Assembly (NCBI GenBank): GCA_034509755.1
Contig: CM067543.1
Location: 14,446,954-14,510,953 of the forward strand
Direction: 5' to 3'
Length of the DNA: 64,000 nt
Source of the DNA: Anisodus tanguticus
Taxonomy: Eukaryota; Streptophyta; Magnoliopsida; Solanales; Solanaceae
The notes beneath the pieces are model-generated. The model was given only the letters and a program-made list of their open reading frames with translations. It had not been told where the DNA came from and did no database searches. Positions 11,405 to 21,502 of this stretch are shown piece after piece (position 1 is the stretch's first letter; every line of letters starts with the position of its first letter). Position numbers and translations under genes: made by a program.

Positions 11405-12430
11405 ATCAAAACGAGAGACATAGTGAAATCTAACTTGACAGATGAAATCTGACGAACATAACCCAAGAAGAAAATCACCGAGATCTAGCTAGAAAAAGGT
11501 GCATACGCGGCGCGTGGTTCTGTCCGAAAAAGGTGCATGCGTGGCACGTGGATCTGATGTGCTAGCTAGAGTTGGCAATTCGAACGACACGTGGTGGTGT
11601 GTGAGTGGGTATTTGTCGAAATTTGTGCAACACTACCCAAAAGTAATTTTGACACGGACAACTATGTAGTCATCGGAAATATTGCACGGTGACTGATTTT
11701 CTTCCCATAAATTATTGTAAATTTGCTCAACAATTAGTTTCTCATTAGGTTGAATATGATCTATGTTGTGGTGGTGTTGGATTCTGCACAACACCACTGA
11801 ATGGAAATGTGATGCTAGTATCCACCGAAATAATTATGCGCGGTGGTGATTTTTTTTAATCTTCCTAGAATATTACACAATGGATATTTTATTACTAATA
11901 CTCTGGAAGAGAAGGACACAAAACAGTTGTCGGAATTGAGGCATGAAATTGTGATGGTATTTTGTGGGTAGGATCGGAATGATGATACGACCCTAGGGGA
12001 TGCAAAATAGTCATCGAAATTGAGGCACGAAACAATGATAGTATTTTGTGGGTAGGATTGTAATGATGGCACGACCCTATGGGATGAGAAATTACGCTGA
12101 AAACAATTCTTAAAAGAATAGCAAAAAATAGACTGGAATCACCGGAACCCTAATTCCGACGATCAAAATTTGATAACTATTCACGTTGGAAAAACAGTGT
12201 TCATGCGGCACTGTTCACGTGACATTGTTTATGCAGTACTATTCACGCTAATTTTTTTTATTCCGATGATAATATTCTATTATCTGAAGGAGAATATTTT
12301 ATTTATAAATATTTAAAAGTTCTCTACAATCTTTACTCTACCATTATCTTTGGCCAAACAGGCGACACACATTTTCTAGTGTCGCCCGCCAGCAGCGAAA
12401 GCTCTTTAATTCTCTAATAAGATCGTAGAA
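11405..12430 (-). other. Leader/untranslated region of element E
   Basis: No protein family is recognisable. The stretch holds a two-copy ~83 bp tandem repeat (about 11918-12083, around GTATTTTGTGGGTAGGAT). It lies between primer-binding site and gag remnant, so it is probably the 5' leader plus lost gag. The minus-strand frame at 11815-12072 comes from the repeat. Confidence 0.5.
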
Positions 12431-12442
12431 GCTCTGATACCA
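12431..12442 (-). other. Primer-binding site of element E
   Basis: On the minus strand this is TGGTATCAGAGC directly after the 5' LTR end, complementary to the 3' end of initiator tRNA-Met, the standard copia primer. It fixes orientation and the LTR boundary. Confidence 0.9.
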
Positions 12443-12635
12443 TGTGAGAAATTATGGGAGAAAATATATTATTGAATATTTATGTATCTACATGATTACA
12501 CTGAACTCTATTTATAGACACCCATTAGAATCTTTTTCCTAGTATGATACTATATATGAAATCCTATTACTATTCTATATTACAATCATTTTCCTATTAG
12601 GATACTATATATGAAATCCTATTCCTATTCTAACA
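12443..12635 (-). repeat. 5' LTR of element E
   Basis: This 193 bp LTR pairs with the one at 10600-10781. They differ by scattered substitutions and small indels, so insertion is not very recent. Confidence 0.9.
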
Positions 12636-13033
12636 ACAGTAAAGAACAACTCATCGAATCACAGCTGTGTCGCGGCAAGCCACTGCCTTGAAAGCGATTT
12701 TGGACCGACTCCGGTGCAAATTGTTTAGCCCGGTCGCTCCCCAAGGTTCCACAACACTTCCGGACATTTGCACTAGTGGCTGGAAGTTTGGAGTTTCACA
12801 AAGTATATTGCCCAGAAAACAGAAGGAAAGAAATAGCTTTGAAGAAGATGATCTATTTTTTTGTGTGTCAACAATAGAGATTTCTAGATATAGGTAGATG
12901 TGAAGGTCTCAGTAGTAAATATTGAATTTTGAAACGTCTATAACATTCAGAGAATAATGAATTAGATCTGTAACGTCTTCAACGTTAAGAGAAATAAAGA
13001 TCGTACCGGTCCGGTAAGTTTGAATTTGGACAA

Positions 13034-14166
13034 TTTCGGGTAAGCTCTAAAATAGCAAAAATAATATTTTGCAAAAACGGAATTGATTTAGGCCTGGAAA
13101 AATCAACCAATTTTGCCTACGAAACTCAACTCTCATGTGCGCGAGACCTCTCTCTTGTTCTTGCCCATTTTACTAACCCAATAAAGCACATTTGAATATA
13201 ACAGGGAAGAAAGATCTTTCTGTGGGTTACAACAATTGCAGGAAATGGAAAATAAGTAACTGCTAACTATTACAACAAACTGAAATTACAACAAACTGAA
13301 ATTTGAACAAACTGAAATTACAACCAACTGAAATTTGAACAAACTGAAACAACAAACTGAAATTACAACCACTTTGATTTGCTGGATCGAGTGATGACAC
13401 TCTGTCTTTAAGACAAAATTTCCCCGTATATATCATTTTACATTCTGGACAATAGTCTCCCAAGATAAAACAACAACTTAACAAATGAGTAAAGGAAACT
13501 CAAGTGTTACTTTGAAGAACTTAGAGTACGAAATAATGCTGGAGAGTAAGAAGAAGAGTTCTGATTTTTTATGTTTCTATTCTCAACAATTGAGCCAAAG
13601 GCTTCAATATATAGTGTAAGGAGGGTGACTTCTCAACTGTACAACTAACGACTGTTAATAGCCATGTAATGGCAATTAGTGAGGAGTTATTCAGCCAAGT
13701 AAATGACAGAATTTATGTGCAAAGTAATGGAGCCCAAAGCCCAAGGCCCACGACCCAAGCCCAAACGGGAAAGGGCGGGACGGGCGGGCGGTGGCGGCGC
13801 GCATGTGGGCTTAGCCTTGAACCCAAGCGCACTTAGGTCCTCCCTCCTTCAAACACATATGTTACTCCTTGGGGTCCCAAACCCTTAGCCAATTTTGAAA
13901 CTTATAAAATGAACAAATCTTCCTTCCCCCACCGATGACGGAGAATTGTTCCACACCACATTTTCATGCTTCAAACACCTCACTTCGTGGACCAATATCT
14001 CTTTCATTTCTCAATGAAATTTGACGATCCTTGGCCCTACGGTCATCTAATCACTTAGTAGATTATGTACGTGTAAAGAATAAAAGTCTCCAATATGCGG
14101 AAACCTAGTGTTTAAGTCATTAAAGATGGGTGGACGCAACCTCCACCAAAGGTAAATTTCCAACAA
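13034..14166 (-). repeat. 3' LTR of family A copy 1
   Basis: The high end is ATTTCCAACA (minus TGTTGGAAAT), followed by the purine tract. The LTR contains short repeats of ACAAACTGAAATT (about 13267-13370), a TATA-like CACTATATATTGAAG on the minus strand (about 13604-13618) and a GC-rich segment (about 13740-13805). The low boundary is inferred from where homology with the 5' LTR begins. Confidence 0.75.
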
Positions 14167-14790
14167 TCCCCTCTTGAAAGAGATTTTGCGCACTCACAAG
14201 GTGCCTATTTCCAGCAATATTTCAGCAGACCGATGTTGCATCAGGAGAGGTAGCTTCAGCTTTGACCTTTCCATAGATAAATACCATCGGACTTACTTAC
14301 TGCGCGGTGAACGTGATGTCTTGAACCCTTAGTGTTTAGTGTAAGCCAAGTCAATAGTACCAACACAACAACTTCCCTTACTGTTTTCTTCATAATGTTT
14401 TGGCCGTTGTGGCCGTGGACACTTCTTGGATTCTTAAGTGCGTTCATTTGAGACGGCCTGTCCTCGCACTTAAATAGGTGGTCTCCTATAAGGTATCGTG
14501 CTACACCCCACTTTACACGTGTTAGGAACCATTAAAAGTTTCCCAAACCTAACCTCAACCGTTGAGGATCATTAAAGATTTTAGAAACTTAACCTTTACC
14601 CACATTGCAGATAGCACTTAACGTCTATCGCGGGAATGGCTTTGGGTTTATGTTCCTTACAGAAATCATAACCCGAAGTGCTCTTGCTTCCACTGAAGCG
14701 CTCAACTGAACCTTTATAGCTTAGTTTTCCCATTGAACCAAATTCTTGGGATCTCCAGTCAGTCAGGTTGGGTTACCACCGTATTGGTCC
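14167..14790 (-). other. Conserved 3' non-coding block, family A copy 1
   Basis: About 620 bp between the end of pol and the LTR, with no coding signal. It is strongly matched at 31794-32440 (copy 2) and 52434-53040 (copy 3). The segment around CTTACTGCGCGGTGAACGTG is nearly identical in copies 1 and 2. It contains the hairpin at 14434-14473. The purine tract (minus AAGAGGGGAT) lies next to the LTR at 14167-14176. Confidence 0.75.
14434..14473 (-). promoter_or_regulatory. Conserved hairpin in 3' non-coding RNA, copy 1
   Basis: The arms are TTAAGTGCG (14434-14442) and CGCACTTAA (14465-14473), a perfect 9 bp stem with a 22-base loop. Equivalent stems lie at 32068-32106 and 52702-52741. Role unknown; a packaging, transport or RNA-end function is speculation. 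Confidence 0.55.
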
Positions 14791-15560
14791 TTAAAGCTTG
14801 GGTTTTAAGCCCATTCCCTTAGACAAGCAGAATATCTGATCTCTGGGTATGCCCTTTGTCAGTGGTGCTATGTTATCCTTTGATTTTATGTAATCAATGG
14901 ATATTATACCCGTGGTGATCAGCTGCCTAACAGTCTTATGTCTCCGTTGAATATGACGAGATTTGCCATTGTACATAGAACTTCGTGCCCTTTATAAGGC
15001 CAATTGGATGTCACAGTGAATCATCACTGAAGGTATGAGTTTGTCCCAATAAGGGACATCCTCTAAGAAGTCATGAAGCCACTCAGCTTCTTCTCCTTCT
15101 TTGTCTAAAGCGATAAACTCCGATTCCATCGTGGATTGGGCGATGCAAGTTTGCTTAGAGGATTTCCAAGACACAGCCCCACCACTAATTGTAAATATAT
15201 ACCCACTGGTGGACTTAGTTTTCTCTACATCAGATATCCAGTTTGCATCACTGTACCCCTCTAGTACAACTGGATATAACCCGTAATTTAGCGTGTACTT
15301 CAGGTAATGTAGCACCCGATTCAACACTTTCCAATGATCATTACTTGGATTACGGGTAAACCTAGCCAACTTGTTGACTGCATAAGCAATATCAGGTCGG
15401 GTGTAGTTTGTTATGTACATCAAACTCCCAATCACCTGTGCATATTGCTCCTGGTATACGGGTGCACTACGATTTTTATCAAGCTTTTGAGTTCAATCCA
15501 GTGGTCACTTCATAGGCGAACTGTCAAACACCTCAAACTTTCTCAAAACATCCTCGATGT
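14791..15560 (-). pseudogene. RNase H domain, family A copy 1
   Basis: Minus-strand reading shows RYAQ-type QYAQVIGSLMYITNYTRPDI and AYAVNKLARFTRNPSNDHWK at the RT/RNase H connection. GYSDANWISDVEKTKSTSGY, AVSWKSSKQTCIAQSTMESE and FIALDKEGEEAEWLHDFLED form the RNase H, whose role is to remove RNA from the RNA:DNA hybrid. MYNGKSRHIQRRHKTVRQLI and SIDYIKSKDNIA follow to the end at about 14791. The expected D/E residues (SDAN, MESE) are present. The usual DPLTKG is altered to APLTKG. Frame breaks near 14980 and 15470 disable it. Confidence 0.9.
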
Positions 15561-16232
15561 AGTGAGACTGAGATAAGACCAGTATGTAAGACATGTTAGA
15601 GATTTTTATCCCTAAGATGACATCTACGATACCCATATCCTTCATGTCGAAGCATTGTTTCAACATGTTCTTAGTCTCTAGGATTACGCTAGGACTGCTT
15701 CATGTGATCAACATGTCATCTGCGTACAAGCATATCATGACGAACGAGTCAAAGTTACCTTTAGTGTAGACACATTTTTCACACTCATTAATGGAGAAAC
15801 CCTTTGATAGAAGGGTACTATTAAACTTTTCGTGTCATTGCTTCGGAGCTTGTTTCAGCCCGTATAGAGATCTGACTGGTCGATAGACTTTCTTCTCTTG
15901 CCCTGGAACCACATACCCTCGGGTTGTTCCATATAGATTTCTTCTTCCAAATCACCATTTAGGAAGGTTATCTTAACATCCATTTGATGGATCTCAAGGT
16001 CATGCAATGCTACAATCGCAATGAATACTCGTATGGACGTCATCCTAGACACCGGGGAGTACGTGTCAAAATAGTCAATGCCTTCTTTCTGTCGATAGCC
16101 CTTGACTACCAACTTGGCTTTATACTTGTCTATAGACCCATCTGCTTTATACTTCCATTTGAATATCCATTTACAACCCAACGGTTTATTTTCCGGAGGA
16201 AGATCAACCAACTCCCAAGTATGGTTATGCAT
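15560..16232 (-). pseudogene. Reverse transcriptase, family A copy 1
   Basis: The N-terminal part (15855-16232) is open: WELVDLPPENKPLGCKWIFK, YRQKEGIDYFDTYSPVSRMT, then HQMDVKITFLNGDLEEEIYM. The catalytic box at 15714-15725 reads YADD instead of the usual YVDD, an allowed-looking but atypical change. KNMLKQCFDMKDMGIVDVIL and LSQSHYIEDVLRKFEVFDSS follow. Several stops lie between 15560 and 15855, so no active enzyme is made. Confidence 0.9.
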
Positions 16233-17323
16233 GATGTAGTCTATTTCACTCTCAATAGCTTCTTTCTAGAGCAGTGCCTCTGGAGTTGACAATGCTTCAG
16301 CAATTGTCCTTGGTTCATCATAAAAAATATACGCTACAAAGTCAGGACCGAAGTTTTATCCTTCCTAGCCCTTTTACTTCGCCTTGGTTCTATCTCTGGA
16401 GTCTCCAACTTCTGAGGATCAGGAATACTAGATTCTGGATATTCAGCCACTTTGGAGTCCACTAGACCTGAACCATCTAGATACGAGCAGTCAATGAATC
16501 CTGGTTCCTGAGAGTTCTGTTCATAACTTCATTTGCGAGAGGTTATGTCTTTTTCCTTTCTAGGAAAAGTGTTCTCAAAGAAGTGAGCATTCCTTGATTC
16601 CATGATTGTACCCCCGTGGATATCTAAAATATCTGACTTATGCACTAAGAAGCGATAAGCACTACTGTTATTTGCATATCCGATGAAAATGCAATCTACA
16701 ACCTTAGGCCCAATCTTGACCTGCTTTGGCTTAGGCACTTCGACATTTGCCAAACAACCCTACACTTTTAAATATTTATAGGTGGGTTTCTTTCCGTTCC
16801 ATGATTCATATAGAGTTTTGTCCTTACCCTTATGTGGGACTCTATTAAGAATCGTATTAGCGGTAAAGACATCTTCTCCCCACATATTTTAGGGAAGACC
16901 GGAATTGATGAGCAAGGCGTTCATCATTTTCTTCAATGTGCGGTTCTTGCGTTCAGCAACACTGTTCGACTGAGGTGAGTATGGAGCAGCCGTTTGATGA
17001 ACAATGACCGATTCGGCACAATATTCCTCAAATGGCGCTACGTATTCTCCGCCTCTATCGCTACGTATTACTTTAATCTGCATGCTTAGTTGGTTCTCAA
17101 CTTCTGTTGTAGCGTCGGAACGCTTCAAAGGCTTCATCTTTACTTTCAACAAGTAAAAGTAACAATACCTTCTGCTATCATGAATGGATGTCACAAAGTA
17201 CTTGTTCCCCCTAGTTTGTGCAAACTTCAAATCACATATATCTATGTGAATAAGTTCTAGAGGAGCGGTATTCCATTCGACGGATCGAAAATGAATCTTT
17301 GTAAGTTTTTCCTCTACGCACAC
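16233..17323 (-). pseudogene. Integrase and linker, family A copy 1
   Basis: The catalytic core (16889-17323) has all three acidic positions in recognisable settings: IDICDLKFAQTRGNKYFVTS (first D), KVIRSDRGGEYVAPFEEYCA (second D) and SPQSNSVAERKNRTL (E). The core retains its DDE residues but the frame stops at about 16888. A C-terminal part (16529-16753) has CIFIGYANNSSAYRFLVHKS. The Pro/Glu-rich linker (about 16330-16530) shows PEIEPRRSKRARKDK before the RT. Integrase inserts element cDNA into the genome. Confidence 0.9.
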
Positions 17324-18071
17324 CTCACTTATGTTGAGTATTTACATCGATAGACGACAACAACTCCAACTTTACCAACCTTTGGATGGACTTATAGTTA
17401 ACATGTCCTAATCTATGATGCCATAAATTAGAAGACTCAAGCAAATAAGAAGAAGCTTCAATTTTATTGCTTGGACGCATTACAGACATGGCGTTAACTT
17501 TGAAGATGCCTTCACAGACGAAATCTCTCCCTACAAAAGTTCCATTCTTGGTGATTACAAATTTATTAGACTCAAATACTAGCCTAAAACCAGCATTAAC
17601 CAATAAAGGACCTGAAATTAAATTCCTCCTAATCTCAGGGACATGCATCACCTTCTTCAGAGTGAGCTCCTTTCCAGAAGTCATCTTCTGGACCATATTT
17701 TCTACCACCTACACGTCAGAGGAAGCGTTGTTACCCATGAACAGCTTCTTGTCGGTAACTGGTGTATACGTGGAGAAGGCATCTCTATTGGAAAAAATGT
17801 GTCTGGTAGCACCCGTGTCCATCCATCATTGCATGAGATTCTCAACAAGGTTTCCTTCAAGCACCACCGCCGAGAACTCCTCAATCATGTCGTCAAGAAG
17901 CGTGTCTTTGACGACGTTATCATGTGCCTTGCCTTTGGCATTGGCCTTCTCTTGTTGCTCAGTCTTGAGCTTGCGGCAGTCCTTGATCATGTGACCATGT
18001 TTCCCACAGTGGTGACAGTTCCCCTTGAACTTCTCCGTTGGGTGGGTCTTTCCGTCTTTCTGGAACTTACG
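17324..18071 (-). pseudogene. Protease, pre-integrase and gag knuckle, family A copy 1
   Basis: A CCHC knuckle NCHHCGKHGHMIKDC lies at about 17976-18020. Then comes the aspartic protease active site WMDTGATRHIFSNRDAF, with DTGA at 17808-17819, and KKVMHVPEIRRNLISGPLL and NLWHHRLGHVNYKSIQRLVK of the pre-integrase region. Frame stops occur near 17324, 17705 and 17830. The coding sequence ends abruptly at FQKDGKTHP against the LTR (18072), so all of gag upstream of the knuckle is missing. Confidence 0.9.
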
Positions 18072-19006
18072 TTTTGGGTAAGCTCTAAAATAGCAAAAAT
18101 ATTATTTTGCAAAAACGGAATTGAATTAGGCATGGGCAAATCGACCAGTTTTGTATACGAAGCTCAACTCTCATGTGCGCGAGACCTCTCTCTTGTTCTA
18201 ACCCATTTTACTAACCTAATAAAGCACATTTGAATATAACATGGAACAGAGATCTTTCTGTGGGTTACAACAATTGCAGGAAATGGGAAATACGTAACTA
18301 CTAACTATTACAACAAACTGAAATTACAACAACAAACTGAAATTACAACCAACTGAAATTTGAACAAACTGAAATTACAACCACTTTGATTTGCTGGGTC
18401 GAGTGATGGCACTCTGTCTTTAAGACAAGATTGCCCCGTATATATCCTTTTACGTTTTGGACAATACAACAACTTAACAAATGAGCAAAGGAAACTCAAG
18501 TGTTACTTTTGAAGAACTTAGAGTATGAAATAATGTTGAGGACCAAACTGTAAATAATAAGCAATTTGGGTTAGGAAAGATAATATCAGAAGAAGCCCAA
18601 AGCCCACGGCTCGAGACCGGACCGGACGGGCGGCGGCGGCGCGCGCTGGGCTTAGCCTCGAACCCAAGCACACCTAGGTCCTCCTTCCTTCAAACGCACG
18701 GGTTACCCCTTGGGGTCCCAAACCCTTAGACAATTTTGAGACTTATAAAATGAACAAATCTTTCTTACCCCACCGACGAGGGAGAATTGTTCCACACCAC
18801 ATTTTCATGCTTCAAACACCTCACTTCGTGGACCAATATCTCTTTCATTTCTCAACGAAATTTGACGATCCATGGCCCTACAGTCATCTACTCACATAGT
18901 AGATTATGCATGTGTGAAGAATCAAAGTCTCCAACATGCGAAACCCTAGTGTTTAAGTCATTAAAGATGGGTAGACGCAACTCCCACCAAAGGGAAATTT
19001 CCAACA
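18072..19006 (-). repeat. 5' LTR of family A copy 1
   Basis: Aligns with the 3' LTR over both flanks, but the middle differs. Where the 3' LTR has about 200 bp with a TATA-like sequence (around 13545-13730), this copy has a shorter segment with GGACCAAACTGTAAATAA (about 18540-18560). That motif is found instead in the LTRs of copies 2 and 3. Confidence 0.8.
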
Positions 19007-19124
19007 CTTTCCACCACCAATGTAGTACAAAGTGTTTTTCACTAGAGTCAAGAAATAGAGAAGGATTCTTTAGCTTTTCATTATTTGAAATAAGATAACA
19101 ATGTAAATGGTAAATAACTCCAAC

Positions 19125-19290
19125 TATGGGTGGCTAGTGGCCCGGGCTCGGGACGGTCGGGCCGGGTTTGGCGGGATCGGGTCGGGTCAGGCGGGATCGG
19201 GATAGGTGAGATTTGTCGAATTCCCGTCCCGATCCCGATCCCGATCCAGTCAGAATGGGGTCTGGGCGGGATCGGGATCCGCGGTGGGTT
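19125..19290. promoter_or_regulatory. hAT left subterminal GC-rich repeat array
   Basis: About 165 bp rich in GGGATCGGG and its complement CCCGATCCC, inside the left TIR. Subterminal repeats are typical transposase-binding sites in hAT elements; here that is inferred from position and repetition. The open frames it creates are not genes. Confidence 0.6.
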
Positions 19291-19639
19291 TATTTTTTAT
19301 TTTATTTTATTTATTTATTTTTATCACTTTAATTTTAAAAAAATAACATATATATAAAAAACTCTATAATTAAATAAGATAGTGTAACAAAAACATCCCA
19401 AGGATATTTTTGTGCCTTTTATATTATTTAATAGACGTATGATTTTTTTTGTAATACAAATACTATTGTCAAAATTGCAACTTTGTTATATAGTCAAGGA
19501 TGTCATATTTCTGCATAAGTTTGCACACGAACCAAAGAGCAGATTCGATATCTAAAATATTTCCAATAGTCATGGATGTCATAATTTATCTGCACAAGAT
19601 TGCACACAAACCAAAGACAAATCTGATATCTTTTAAATA

Positions 19640-19885
19640 CTACTCTTTTCGTTTATTTTTACTTATTCATAATCTACGTTATATTGTTTTTTGAAAAAAT
19701 AATAAATGAAAGTCTATTTTTCATAATAGTTATATTAATTTATGTATAATTTCAATAAATTTGAGAAATGAATAATCAATGATAAAAATAAAACAAAATA
19801 ACTTTTTCAAAATATATTAAAGAGAACAAGTAAAATTAAAAATTTGTTTTTAGCTTATTGAATAAGTAAAAATAAACGCAGAGAG
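19640..19885. mobile_element. Stowaway-type MITE
   Basis: TIRs CTACTCTTTTCGTTTATTTT and the inverse of AAAATAAACGCAGAGAG flank 246 bp with no coding capacity, bordered by TA at 19638-19639 and 19886-19887. The TA duplication and TIR style fit Stowaway (Tc1/mariner). It lies inside the hAT element, so it inserted later. Confidence 0.8.
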
Positions 19886-19984
19886 TATTTTTTATAGTTA
19901 AGAATATCATATTTTGGCTGCATATGGGGTTTTATATCTATTCATTTAAAATAATTTTTACGTATACCATCACTTAAAGTATTT

Positions 19985-20105
19985 TTTGAACACACAAACA
20001 AGCCCTTTAACTTGCGCGACCCGACAACTATAACCTCAAACTTTGCTAGTACACAAGTAGTCACTTAAACTTGTCAAAAGTCGAACATGCATACACAAAT
20101 TTCTG
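19985..20105. repeat. Partial copy of the inverted-repeat MITE
   Basis: Matches the left arm of the MITE at 20230-20515 in the same orientation (CCTCAAACTTTGCTAGTACA; CACTTAAACTTG-CAAAAGTC). No partner arm follows. Confidence 0.65.
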
Positions 20106-20229
20106 ACAGGTCACTAGCGTGAAGTGCAATTGCTCCCACGTGGATTAATGCCCAATCATAGACTGTCAACTAATTTACATGTAGATTGGACATAAAAAAA
20201 ATGAAAAAGGTAAATTAAAGAAAAATACA

Positions 20230-20515
20230 TAAACATGTCCTTTAACTTGGCGTGAGCTGGCAACTTTGACCTCAAACTTTGCTAGTGCACAAGTAGGCAC
20301 TTAAACTTGCCAAAAGTCGAACAAGTATATACATGCGATATTGAGCATCAACTCTCCTGTTTTCAAGTGTATCTCACTCAGTTTTCCATGTAAGACGCAT
20401 GTGTATGCTTGTTCGATTTTTGGCAAGTTTAAGTACCTATTTGTGCACTGATAAAATTCGAGGTCATAGTTGCCAGCTCGCGCCAAGTTAAAGGGCATGT
20501 TTATGTGTTATTCAC
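20230..20515. mobile_element. Fold-back MITE with ~120 bp arms
   Basis: The left arm (about 20235-20335, AACATGTCCTTTAACTTGGC onward) is the inverse of the right arm (about 20403-20512, ending CAAGTTAAAGGGCATGTTT). A short unrelated spacer lies between. There is no coding capacity. Long arms suggest a Mutator-like or fold-back MITE; I could not fix the TSD. Confidence 0.7.
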
Positions 20516-20554
20516 TGAATAAGTTAAGAAACTTGGTATACTAACAAATTAAAT

Positions 20555-20900
20555 TACTTCCTTCGTCCCGAAAAGATTGACACTTTTCGCTTTTTGAGAG
20601 CAAAAATTTCTAATTTTGACAGTGTGTTAAAACATAAAATCTTTAAATATTTTTAAATAAAATTTACATATTTAGAAACTACGTAAAAAGTACTATAAGT
20701 TCCATAATTAATAATTTAAATAGGGATAAGACACTATTACCTCCCTGAATTATACCTAAAGTTGTTGCGACACACCTTATCTTTGCGGGGATCCTATTAC
20801 CCCTCTAAACTTTTTAAAGTAATTCTTTGCACCTTTATTATTGACGTGGAGTACTGCGTGAGAACACTTACTTCAAGCGCGTGAGAACTTTAAAAAATGG
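20555..20900. repeat. Degenerate MITE-like sequences
   Basis: TACTTCCTTCGTCCCGAAAA at about 20557 resembles a Stowaway terminus, but no matching right end is clear. A further segment from about 20730 (ACACTATTACCTCCCTGAAT) resembles another common intergenic MITE class. Family assignment is uncertain. Confidence 0.4.
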
Positions 20901-21502
20901 CTCTAACCTATACGAAACGGGCACGTGTGTCAGTTCCAACTTCCAAAGTTGATTTTCAAGAGTTCTTCATCACCATTTAATCATCCATTTTTAGGAGCTC
21001 CAAGTCTAATTTTTGGTGTCAAAATTCAACAAAAAACTCAGATAAATTAAAATAAATCAAATTCAAATTTCAACTACAACTTCACAACATCATCACCATA
21101 CTCCAGTAATCAATTTGGCCAACAACCACGAATTTCGACAAAACTCATTTTTGTTCTTCAATCTTTTTCAAGGTTCAACAATGGTGAATTCGAAATTCTT
21201 TTTCATTTTCGAATCTCATCAACAACTAAGGGTTTAGAAAGAATTTAGCACTTGCATCTCAACTTTAAAACTTCAACAACATTCGAATATACTTGACACC
21301 TCTAATAATTTTTAAGTTCATATAAAAATAATTGTCCTTTTCATTTTTTTAAATATAAAATAATAATTCCATTACATTTCGGGATTAAAAAAGAAAAGAA
21401 AAAGAAAGAAAATAAAACAAATTTTTAAAAAATCTAAAAAATATGAAATTACACGTGACAGCATGTATATTTCACTATTTGCCAAATGTTTGGTTCTCTA
21501 TG

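Larger units (their letters stand above)
10600..12635 (-). mobile_element. Nested, internally deleted Ty1/copia (element E)
   Basis: The element has LTRs at 10600-10781 and 12443-12635, both with TGTGAG...CTAACA ends in plus-strand reading. The flanking 5 bp are ATAGT (10595-10599) and ACAGT (12636-12640), a TSD with one mismatch. A purine tract (TTGAGGGGA) adjoins the low LTR and a 12-base primer-binding site adjoins the high LTR. Orientation is therefore minus. The body is only 1.66 kb: leader, gag zinc-knuckle region, then RT joined to the end of RNase H. Protease and integrase are missing. It could move only with proteins supplied in trans. Confidence 0.9.
10575..13004 (-). repeat. LTR-like leader unit B, split by a nested copia
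   Basis: Unit B is the second tandem copy of unit A, in two parts: 10575-10599 and 12641-13004, ending at the same ATCGT as unit A. The 2.0 kb between is a copia insertion (10600-12635). Removing it with one TSD restores a unit of about 389 bp. Unit B lacks the TATA bases of unit A. Confidence 0.75.
13034..19006 (-). mobile_element. Copia family A, copy 1
   Basis: A minus-strand Ty1/copia element with LTRs at about 13034-14166 and 18072-19006. The body holds a conserved 3' non-coding block, RNase H, RT, integrase, protease and a gag zinc knuckle. The 5' LTR meets the knuckle directly, so most of gag, the leader and the primer-binding site are deleted. Two related copies lie at 31037-36924 and 51580-54235. 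I could not find a TSD: CTTTC follows 19006 but no match precedes 13034. Confidence 0.85.

Noticed and set aside
13263..13484. Minus-strand frame with Cys residues (CCFILGDYCPECK), similar frames at 18308-18499 and 35824-36120
   Set aside because: All lie in family A LTR sequence. Similarity follows LTR homology, and there is no domain support for a zinc protein.
17467..18233. Long overlapping plus-strand frames (175 and 196 residues)
   Set aside because: Antisense shadows of the family A protease and gag knuckle on the minus strand, which carry the real motifs.
19007..19011. CTTTC as TSD of family A copy 1
   Set aside because: No matching five bases precede the low LTR boundary near 13034, so I do not claim a TSD.
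19130..19357. Gly/Arg-rich frame at the hAT left end, and similar ones at 22428-22795
   Set aside because: GC-rich subterminal repeats keep frames open on both strands; not genes.
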